Shown here piece by piece: positions 30,984 to 38,191 of a DNA stretch of 64,000 bases; positions within the stretch are counted from its first letter, which is position 1; each line of letters opens with the position of its first letter. Position numbers and translations under genes: made by a program. The stretch spans positions 62,001 through 126,000 of the forward strand of contig DATCMH010000005.1 of NCBI GenBank assembly GCA_036563505.1. The letters run 5' to 3'. The notes beneath the pieces are model-generated. The model was given only the letters and a program-made list of their open reading frames with translations. It was not told where the DNA came from and did no database searches. This DNA comes from DATCMH01 sp036563505. GTDB taxonomy: Bacteria; Pseudomonadota; Alphaproteobacteria; Rhizobiales; Beijerinckiaceae.

Positions 30984-32444
30984 GTGACCGACGCGGGCCC
31001 CCTCACGCCCGAAGCGGCGATCGACCGTCTCGGCGCGCTCCACGGGGCCGCCACCGAGGCCCTGCGCGAGGCGCTGGAGCGCTTCTTCGCGACGGGCGTC
31101 GCGCCCACCCCGGACGAGCGGCAAGGGTTCCGCTACCCGCGCCTGACGCTGAGCTACACCCCGAACGGCCCGCAGCCCGTCACCAAGCGCGCCTATGCCA
31201 AGTTCCAGGGGCCGGGCACCTACGCCACCACGGTGACCCAGCCCGCCTTCTTCCGCCGTTACCTCCTGGAGCAGCTCGAGCCCCTCGTCAGAGATTACGG
31301 CGCCATTCTCGGGATCGAAGCGAGCGATCAGGAGATCCCCTACCCTTACGTCTTCGAGCGCGGCGACGAGCTCGCCCGCGGCGCGGTGACGGCGTCCGAC
31401 CTCGCTCACCATTTCCCGACCCCGAACCTCGCCGCGGTGGGCGACGAGATCGCCGACGGGCTCTGGATCGAGGCAGAGGGCGCCCCGCGCCCGCTCTCCC
31501 TCTTCGACGCCGTGCGGGTCGACTACTCGCTGCGCCGTCTCGTCCACTACACCGGGACGGACTGGCGCTCGGTTCAGCCCTGGATCCTGCTGACGAACTA
31601 CCACCGCTACGTCGACCAGTTCATCCGCTGGGCGCTGGGGTGCCTCGCCGAGGACGGCCCTTGGGACCGCCTCGTCCTGCCGGGCGGCATCGCGGTCGAT
31701 CGGGGCATGAGCCTCGACGCGGCGCAGGCCGAGGCCGCGCTCTCGCCCTGGCACCGCTTCCAGATGCCGGGGTATCACCTCACCCGCCGCGACGGGCAGG
31801 GCGGCGTCTCCCTCGTCAACATCGGCGTCGGGCCTTCGAACGCGAAGAACATCACGGATCACCTCGCGGTGCTCCGGCCCCATTGCTGGCTGATGATCGG
31901 CCATTGCGGGGGCCTGAGGCAGTCGCAGACCATCGGCGACTACGTGCTGGCTCACGGCTATCTCCGCCGCGACCGCATCCTCGATAGCCTCGTGCCGCCG
32001 GAGATCCCGATTCCGGCGCTTGCCGAGGTGCAGGTGGCCCTGCAGGAGGCCGCGGCGCGCGTCACCACCGAGCGGGACGCCCGTCTCAAGCAGCGTCTGC
32101 GCACCGGCACTGTCGTCACGTACGACGACCGCAACTGGGAGCTGCGCTGGAGCCAGGAGCGGCGCCGCATCAACCAGTCACGGGCGATCGCCGTCGATAT
32201 GGAGAGCGGCACCATCGCCGCCCAAGGCTACCGTCTCCGGGTGCCCTACGGCACGTTGCTGTGCGTCTCCGACAAGCCGCTCCACGGCGAGATCAAGCTG
32301 CCAGGCGCCGCGAACGCCTTCTACGAACGGGCCGTGGGCGAGCACCTGCTCATCGGCCTGGCCGCCGTCGACATCCTGCGCGGCCAGCTCGGCTCGCTGC
32401 ATTCGCGCAAGCTCCGCTCCTTCGACGAGCCGCCCTTCCGCTAG
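30984..32444 (+). CDS. amn: AMP nucleosidase
   Basis: The 486-residue enzyme hydrolyses AMP to adenine and ribose 5-phosphate in the cytosol, balancing purine pools. It shows the dedicated N-terminal AMN domain (RYPRLTLSYTPNGPQP, then the YAKFQGPGTYATTVTQP loop) and the C-terminal phosphorylase-superfamily domain with VNIGVGPSNAKNITDHLAVLRPHCWLMIGHCGG (around 280-312) and the terminal AIAVDMESGTIAAQGYRLRVPYG segment. Length and motifs match typical proteobacterial Amn. It starts with a GTG-free ATG-like codon after CACAC; the leader has a long-loop inverted repeat. Confidence 0.95.
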   Translation: MTDAGPLTPEAAIDRLGALHGAATEALREALERFFATGVAPTPDERQGFRYPRLTLSYTPNGPQPVTKRAYAKFQGPGTYATTVTQPAFFRRYLLEQLEPLVRDYGAILGIEASDQEIPYPYVFERGDELARGAVTASDLAHHFPTPNLAAVGDEIADGLWIEAEGAPRPLSLFDAVRVDYSLRRLVHYTGTDWRSVQPWILLTNYHRYVDQFIRWALGCLAEDGPWDRLVLPGGIAVDRGMSLDAAQAEAALSPWHRFQMPGYHLTRRDGQGGVSLVNIGVGPSNAKNITDHLAVLRPHCWLMIGHCGGLRQSQTIGDYVLAHGYLRRDRILDSLVPPEIPIPALAEVQVALQEAAARVTTERDARLKQRLRTGTVVTYDDRNWELRWSQERRRINQSRAIAVDMESGTIAAQGYRLRVPYGTLLCVSDKPLHGEIKLPGAANAFYERAVGEHLLIGLAAVDILRGQLGSLHSRKLRSFDEPPFR

Positions 32445-32573
32445 GTTTCCGCATCCCTCCCCCGCGACACGCCCGCGAAACGCGCGCGGCCGACAAGCCC
32501 TCTCGTGCGCCGGCTCACCGCCAGGCGCGCCGTGTCCGGCCATTCTCGCCGGAACGAGAGGCAGGGACTGGGC

Positions 32574-34589
32574 ATGGTTTCGGCGGCACGGATCACGGCA
32601 GGCTTGGTGGCGGGCGCTCTGACGCTCGCCCCTGCGCTCGCGGCCACGAGCGCGCGTGCTGAGGCTTTCCAGGCCGGGCGCGCCCTCGTCGACGTCCAGG
32701 ATTCAGCCCTGCTTCAGCGTCTTGAAGGCGAGGGCCTGGCCCTTGCCGAGATTCTCGGTGTCGCCCCGGCGGACATGACGGCGGAACTCTCGGCCGCGAG
32801 TCCCGCCTTCGCCCAGATCGCGGCGACGATGGCCGAAGACGTGGGCTCCTTGCGCGCCGACATCCAGGCGAGCGGCCGCGCGCTCTCCGAGCCCGGCCCC
32901 GGCGAGGTCGGCGGCACCCTCGACCCGCGCTGGCTCACGAGCCCGATTGCCCGCTTCGAGCTCGCCGGGATCGTCAACCGCCTGGACCGGCGGGACTTCG
33001 CGGCCCTCGACGGCGTTTCCACCTGCGGCGAGATACGGTTCCTCTACCGTCTCGCCTACCGGGCGCCGCGCCGCGACGGAGCTGCCGCCTCGCGCCTGCC
33101 CTTCAGCCTCAACGTGGTCTTCGACGTGCCGCGGACCGGAGCCGATTGCCGCGACGCGGCAGCCCTCTGGCGCCCCGCGACGGATCTCGCCGGCGTCGAG
33201 ACGCAGGCGCGCTTCCTGCAGGACGGCCCGCTGCGGCCCGATCGTCGCGTCCTGAAGCAGATCGAGGTGAACGCTCAAGCCGTGCGCTTCCCCTCCGGTG
33301 TCGAGACGGCGTTCGGCGGTCAGGCGCTCTACCTCCTGCGCACCTTCGCAATTCAGGGCACGGGCGCCGCGATGAGCGTCGTCCCCAAGTCCCTTGAGAA
33401 CACGCCGGACCTCGCGCGGCTCAAAGCCGACGAGGCCCTGCGCCGGGACTTGGTCGCGTATCTGCGCGACAATGTCCCCGGCATCGACGAGGGCGTCTAC
33501 GCGCTCCCTGAGCGCTTCCTCGCGACGAAGGCGCTCGCGGTCTCGACTTTCGGCACCGCGCGGCTCGGCAACCACCCCTTCACCGAGATCCTGTCGGAGG
33601 AGGACTTCAAAGGTGTCAAGTTCGAGAATACCCGCCTCGTGCGCTCCGCGACGGGCTTGATCGAGCGCCTCGACAACGGCACCTGCCAGGGCTGCCACCA
33701 GGCCGGCGCGACGGCGGGCTTCCATTTCCTCGGCCTCGACCGCGAGACCTCGCCGCACAATCGGCTGAAACTCGGCGTCTCGCCCCATTACGCGGCGGAG
33801 GCTGCCCGCCGCTCCGCGGTGGTCGACGCCGTGGCCGAGGGTCGCGAGCCGAGCCGCTTCCGCCCCCTCTCGACGGCGCCCGCGGCGGATTGGTCCGGCG
33901 AGATCCCGCGCCACGTCCCCGCCGGCACCGGTATGGCCTGCCTGCCGCAGGGCGCTCGACAGCACCTCGATGGCGCCTGGGCCTGCGGAGCGGAGCAGAC
34001 CTGCGAGGTGCTGACGGAGAACGCGCGCCTCGGCGTCGCGCTCGGTCAATGCATGCCGAAACCTGAGAAAGTGCAGGCCGGCGTGGCGTGCCTCGCCGGG
34101 CGCATCGAAACCGCGGACGGCTCGTTCCAGGACCGTTTTCGGCGTTTAAGGCAGGTGAACAGCTTCGCCGAGCGCCCGACTGCGACGCAGTACAACTGCC
34201 GCCCGGCGCGGATCGGCGTTCCCGGCGGCCTCGCCTACCGCCAATGCGGCCCGGACGACCGCGCCTTCAAGGCTTTCGCGGACGGGGCGAGGCCGGCCGA
34301 GATCTGCGGCATGGCCGGCGGAAAGAGCTTCGATGCCTGTGTCGCGAGCGGGGATTTCGCCACCTGCATGGCGGGCAGCGTGGCGCGCGGCATGCGCCCG
34401 ACCTGCGGCCGGGACACGTTCTGCCGCGAGGATTACCTCTGCCAGAGCCTGCCCGAAGGGCTTGAGGGCGCGGACAAGCTGCCCTCGGATGTCGGCTACT
34501 GCTCCCCCACCTACTTCGTCTTCCAAATGCGGGTGGACGGGCATCCCGACCCGATCGCGGGCGGGCGGCGTCGGCAGGCGCAGCGCTGA
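32574..34589 (+). CDS. Large secreted protein with one CxxCH haem-c-type motif and cysteine-rich C-terminus
   Basis: The 671-residue exported protein has a signal peptide (ARITAGLVAGALTLAPALAA) cleaved near residue 28. It contains one CQGCH motif at residues 371-375, the haem-c attachment pattern, within LDNGTCQGCHQAGATAGFHFLG. Earlier landmarks are RFELAGIVNRLDRRD and CGEIRFLYRLAYRAPR (around 125-165), recurrent in a family of uncharacterised secreted bacterial proteins. The last 210 residues hold 14 cysteines, suggesting disulphides. The ATG at 32574 gives a clean signal peptide; GTG 32505 would not. No cytochrome-maturation or oxidase genes flank it. I cannot assign a function. Confidence 0.7.
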   Translation: MVSAARITAGLVAGALTLAPALAATSARAEAFQAGRALVDVQDSALLQRLEGEGLALAEILGVAPADMTAELSAASPAFAQIAATMAEDVGSLRADIQASGRALSEPGPGEVGGTLDPRWLTSPIARFELAGIVNRLDRRDFAALDGVSTCGEIRFLYRLAYRAPRRDGAAASRLPFSLNVVFDVPRTGADCRDAAALWRPATDLAGVETQARFLQDGPLRPDRRVLKQIEVNAQAVRFPSGVETAFGGQALYLLRTFAIQGTGAAMSVVPKSLENTPDLARLKADEALRRDLVAYLRDNVPGIDEGVYALPERFLATKALAVSTFGTARLGNHPFTEILSEEDFKGVKFENTRLVRSATGLIERLDNGTCQGCHQAGATAGFHFLGLDRETSPHNRLKLGVSPHYAAEAARRSAVVDAVAEGREPSRFRPLSTAPAADWSGEIPRHVPAGTGMACLPQGARQHLDGAWACGAEQTCEVLTENARLGVALGQCMPKPEKVQAGVACLAGRIETADGSFQDRFRRLRQVNSFAERPTATQYNCRPARIGVPGGLAYRQCGPDDRAFKAFADGARPAEICGMAGGKSFDACVASGDFATCMAGSVARGMRPTCGRDTFCREDYLCQSLPEGLEGADKLPSDVGYCSPTYFVFQMRVDGHPDPIAGGRRRQAQR

Positions 34590-34592
34590 CGG

Positions 34593-35123
34593 TCAGAGCG
34601 CCGCAGCAATGCCGGCAGCGGCCCCGCCAGCGGCCAGCGCCCAGAGCGGGTTGCGCGTCGTCCAGATCGTGAAACCGGCGGTGGCGACGGTGACGAGGCC
34701 GTGCAGGAGGTCGCGGTCGACGCTTCGCGCCATGACGAGCCCGCTCGCAGCGATGAGGCCGACGGCGAGGGGCGCGAGGCCACTGCGCACGGCCTTGAGC
34801 CAGGGCGAGGCACGGTAGCGCTGCACGACCCCCGCGAGACCGTAGGCCAACAGGCAGGACGGGCCGCAGATGGCGAGCGTCGCGACGAGGAGCCCGGCGA
34901 GGCCCGCGACGTGGTAGCCGACGAGGCTCGCGATCATCACGTTCGGCCCGGGCGCCGCCTGCGCCAGGGCGAAAAGGTCAGCGAAGCCCTGGGGCGTCAG
35001 CCAGCGATGCACCTCCACCGACTGCCGTTCGATGTCCGGCATCACGGCATTGGCACCGCCGATGGCGATGAGGGAGAGAAGCGCGAAGGTCGCGGCGAGA
35101 TCGCCCAGAGGTTCGTCCCTCAT
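34593..35123 (-). CDS. chrA: Chromate transporter, short-chain subunit (second)
   Basis: The 176-residue membrane protein is one half of a split CHR-type transporter. It has the conserved FAQLSLIAIGGANAVMPDI-like head (FALLSLIAIGGANAVMPDIERQ, around 13-34) and the family motif AQAAPGPNVMIASLVGYHVAG (around 55-75). Its start overlaps the end of the partner gene by 4 bp (ATGA). Paired short CHR proteins work together to export chromate or a related anion; whether this one does is inferred from family. Confidence 0.88.
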   Translation of the reverse strand: MRDEPLGDLAATFALLSLIAIGGANAVMPDIERQSVEVHRWLTPQGFADLFALAQAAPGPNVMIASLVGYHVAGLAGLLVATLAICGPSCLLAYGLAGVVQRYRASPWLKAVRSGLAPLAVGLIAASGLVMARSVDRDLLHGLVTVATAGFTIWTTRNPLWALAAGGAAAGIAAAL

Positions 35124-35683
35124 GGCGTGTGCCTGCGCCGCGCCGCCGCGATCGCCAGGGGCGCGAGCCCGAGCACCACAAGGATCAGGGGCCAGCGCAG
35201 CACGCCCGCGCCGAGGAAAGCGAGCACCCCGGCCCCGGCCAGCAGCGGCCCGGCCTCGAGCTTGCGGGCGAGCTTGACCGCCATCCCGAGCACGAGCCCG
35301 GCGGCCGCGGCCGACATGCCGCCGAGCACGGCCTGCACCGTCGGGTGGCCGCCGTAAGACTGGTAGAGGGAGCCGATCGCTACGAGCACGACAAGGGGCG
35401 GTCCCATCAACCCGGCGAAGGCCGCGAGCGCCCCGGCCGGGCCGGCGACACGCCGGCCGAACATGATGGAGAGGTTGACGACGTTCGGGCCCGGCAGGAT
35501 CTGCCCGAGACCCAGGAGTTCGGCGTAAGCCTTGTCGTCGAGCCAGCGCCGCTCTTCCACCAGGATGCGGTGCGCCCAGGGCGCGACGCCCCCGAAGCCG
35601 CACAGGCCCGCCTTGCCGAAGGCGAGGAAGAGCTGGAGGGGCGTGATCGGCGGAGCGCTCTTCGCCTCGGCCTCGTCCTGCAT
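35120..35683 (-). CDS. chrA: Chromate transporter, short-chain subunit (first)
   Basis: The 187-residue membrane protein has the N-terminal CHR signature LFLAFGKAGLCGFGGVAPWAHRILVEERRWL (around 18-48) and GLGQILPGPNVVNLSIMFGRRVAG (around 58-80). It is the upstream gene of a two-gene ChrA split, the usual order of N-type before C-type halves. No ChrB regulator is visible nearby. The 338 bp upstream hold repeat C2 and no other gene. Confidence 0.9.
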   Translation of the reverse strand: MQDEAEAKSAPPITPLQLFLAFGKAGLCGFGGVAPWAHRILVEERRWLDDKAYAELLGLGQILPGPNVVNLSIMFGRRVAGPAGALAAFAGLMGPPLVVLVAIGSLYQSYGGHPTVQAVLGGMSAAAAGLVLGMAVKLARKLEAGPLLAGAGVLAFLGAGVLRWPLILVVLGLAPLAIAAARRRHTP

Positions 35684-35794
35684 GGCTCACCTCCCCTCGC
35701 GCAAGCTCCCCGTGACAGGAGGCGGGCTGACGGGCAAGGCCCGGCGGTGCGGGGCAGGTCTTCGCAGCCGAGGACGGTCCGGGTACCCCGAACT

Positions 35795-35910
35795 GTCATT
35801 TCGGGGCTCGGCGCAGCCGAGAGCCCGGAAGCCATGACTGGGCCGAATGCTGCGAGCGGCCACTCACCCCGTCGTGGATTCCGGGTTCCGCTGCGCGGCC
35901 CCGGAATGAC
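35795..35910 (+). repeat. Interspersed repeat C, copy 2
   Basis: About 116 bp with inverted ends: GTCATTTCGGGGCTCGGC and GGCCCCGGAATGAC. Same family as 6089-6204. The rest of the 35684-36021 gap shows no recognisable signal. Confidence 0.78.
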
Positions 35911-36021
35911 GATGCTGGTGAGTCAAGCTTGGCGGCCTTGGCGACTTTGGCCCCGGCGGTCTCGTGCTCACCGGCATCTTGGCGCCGATCGCCGTCCACC
36001 TGTTCCGACCAGATCAGACCT

Positions 36022-36534
36022 TCAAACGAGCGAGCCTTCCGCGTCCTGGCGCGCTTTCCAGCGCAGATAGGCGAGATTGCCGGCGCCGATCGCGGCCAGC
36101 ACGAGGCCGACGAGCAGCCGGGCGCGGCCGCCCGCGTCCTGGCGATCGGCGGCCGCCGCGTATCGGAGAAGCGTGCGATCACCCGTCGTGACCTCGTAGA
36201 TCGTCGACTGGCTCGGCGACACGAGGAAGCGGATGCGCTGGCCGCGGGGCAACGCGTCGAGGTCCTCGATCCAGAGGCCGAGCGGGGGAGAGAGGGTTGC
36301 GGGCCCAGTGCCCGGCAGGTTGAGGCCGACGCGCTGGGTCGGCGTGTGGGTGTGCCCGCGCCGCTGCTGCGCGGTGACGATCTCCCGGCGGACCGAGACG
36401 GGCGCCGTCTGCTCGACGGCGACGAGCCTCATGCGGGAGGGCGGCAGCATGCGCCAGCCCACGAACAGCATGATGAGGCCGCCGGCCAGGAGGCCCGCCA
36501 GCATCACGCGCCAGAGCACGTCTTTGAAGTCCAT
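36022..36534 (-). CDS. Hypothetical membrane protein with two transmembrane segments
   Basis: The 170-residue protein has an N-terminal membrane helix (VMLAGLLAGGLIMLFVGW, around 10-27) and a C-terminal one (ARLLVGLVLAAIGAGNLAYL, around 138-157). Between them is a basic extracytoplasmic stretch with a beta-like IEDLDALPRGQRIRFLVSPSQS segment. The layout resembles DUF3592-type proteins, but the match is not firm. It is monocistronic and convergent with no partner. Confidence 0.6.
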   Translation of the reverse strand: MDFKDVLWRVMLAGLLAGGLIMLFVGWRMLPPSRMRLVAVEQTAPVSVRREIVTAQQRRGHTHTPTQRVGLNLPGTGPATLSPPLGLWIEDLDALPRGQRIRFLVSPSQSTIYEVTTGDRTLLRYAAAADRQDAGGRARLLVGLVLAAIGAGNLAYLRWKARQDAEGSLV

Positions 36535-36646
36535 TCCCGGCTCCGCCCCTCTCGACGGCCGGGATCCTAAGCGCGCTCCGCTTCAGGGCAGCGGCGCGGT
36601 GACGCTCACTGTGTTTCGGAAAGAAGCGCTGCCGCGCCTGCCGCGC

Positions 36647-37933
36647 TCAGTTCGCGACCCGCAGCGCCGATTCCGCGTACTGCTTCACGCCCAAGCTGGT
36701 GCAGCCCTGCGCGCTCTGATTGAGGGCGACGGCGCCGTTGCTCGTGAGGGTCTTGAACACGAGCTTCGCGCAGAGCGGGCTGTTGCTCCCCGGGTTGCCG
36801 TGCATGGTCACGTCGGAGTTGGGCAGGTAGACGATGCCGTCGACGTTCAGATTCGCGCCCGACCCCCAGTTGTTGTCGACGTCCCCGGTCATCGCCGGGT
36901 CTTGGTAGATCGACACCCCGCGCCAGGGATTGCTGCTGCCCGTCGAGGGCGAGACCGAGAGCGTCGCGGCCTTGCCGTTGCCTTTCGGGAACACGATGGC
37001 GCTGGCCGTGGACGCTCCCCCGGTCAGGACGAAGGTGACGCGGGCGGTCTGGATGTTCGCGTCGTCGTCGAGGACGAGCTTGCCGTTCTCGATCACGATC
37101 ACCGTGTCTGTCGCGGGCGCGTTGCCGGTGAGCCACCCTGAGCCGCTCAAGGTGAGGTTGCCGCAGACGTGGTATTCGGTGTGGCTGGCCGCGGCCACCG
37201 TGATCATCTGGGGCAAGGAGCCGCCGGCCCGCCACGTCACGCCGTTGGAACTCTCGTTGCCGCACTTCTTGACGATGTTGCTGGCGAGCGCCGCGTGGAT
37301 GTCCGGCACCACGGAGGCACCGGATTGCGGGTTGCTGCAGCTCGACGTGCCGGCCGCGATGGACGCCTTGGCGCCGGTGTCGTGGCCGTTGCAGCGGATG
37401 CTCGCATTCGAGCGCAGGACGCAGCCCGACAGGTTCACTTTCGGCGCGCCGTTGAATCTGAGGGCCTCCTCGGTTGAGCCCTGGTTGCTGCCGAGGGTGA
37501 GGATGCAGGACGAGTCGCTGGCTCCGCCCGCGCTGGAGACGGTCGAGGACACCCCCACCGTGATCGCGTTGACGCCGAGAACGCTGGCGAAGGCCATGGG
37601 CACCGGCGATTGGAGCGATCCGGCATAGGTGCCGCCCGCAGGGGCCGTGAAGGTCGGCGTCGGAACGGTGCCTTGGCTGCCGAGCGCCGCCTTGAACGCG
37701 TCCTGGGCGACCTGCTTCCACCCGTCGCCGCCGTTCTTGGCGCCGGCCAGCACGCCGGCGTCGAGCGCCGCCTGGAGCCGCCCTTTCTGCGCCCCGACCC
37801 GCGCTAAATCGATCGCCGCGCCGCCTACGAAGACGAGGGGCGTGACGGCTAGCGCGAAGATAACGGCGACGCCGCCGTCCCGGTTCAGGCGAAAGCCGCG
37901 CAGCGATCGTGCGAGGGTGGTGCGAATGGTCAT
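36647..37933 (-). CDS. TadG-like pilus-assembly/adhesin protein with long Gly/Ser/Asn-rich C-terminus
   Basis: The 428-residue protein has an N-terminal Tad/TadG region with RFRLNRDGGVAVIFALAVTPLVFVGGAAIDLARV-like residues (around 11-44), a type IV-like membrane anchor typical of Flp pilus minor pseudopilins. The remainder is a long extracytoplasmic region rich in G, S, T and N with scattered cysteines (SCILTLGSN, GCVLRSN, RCNGHD, SCSNPQ) and a predicted beta-solenoid feel. No other tad genes are in the window, so it may be an orphan surface protein. Confidence 0.7.
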   Translation of the reverse strand: MTIRTTLARSLRGFRLNRDGGVAVIFALAVTPLVFVGGAAIDLARVGAQKGRLQAALDAGVLAGAKNGGDGWKQVAQDAFKAALGSQGTVPTPTFTAPAGGTYAGSLQSPVPMAFASVLGVNAITVGVSSTVSSAGGASDSSCILTLGSNQGSTEEALRFNGAPKVNLSGCVLRSNASIRCNGHDTGAKASIAAGTSSCSNPQSGASVVPDIHAALASNIVKKCGNESSNGVTWRAGGSLPQMITVAAASHTEYHVCGNLTLSGSGWLTGNAPATDTVIVIENGKLVLDDDANIQTARVTFVLTGGASTASAIVFPKGNGKAATLSVSPSTGSSNPWRGVSIYQDPAMTGDVDNNWGSGANLNVDGIVYLPNSDVTMHGNPGSNSPLCAKLVFKTLTSNGAVALNQSAQGCTSLGVKQYAESALRVAN

Positions 37934-38191
37934 GGCAGGCCCCGAGAACATCCGACGATCTTCGAGTAGCACCTCGCAAATTCGCGTTATCGGGAAGCTG
38001 CGAATTTTACCGATCCGGTTCGCGCGGGCGGCTGGGGGGATCGCGGCTCGATTGTGATCAGGCCTCAGGGCAGGACGCACCGCAGCGTTGAGGCCGCGGG
38101 GCTCGTCAGGTCACTCCCCGCGTGGCCCCGTACACGCTCGGCCGTATTGCAGGACAGTGCCGTGACTCTAGGCTTGCTCAGTCAATTAGCC

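Noticed and set aside
38100..38191. A direct repeat of the tRNA-Lys 3' end marking the far border of the island
   Set aside because: I looked for the GGTTCGAGCC/GCGCCCACCA words here and did not find them.
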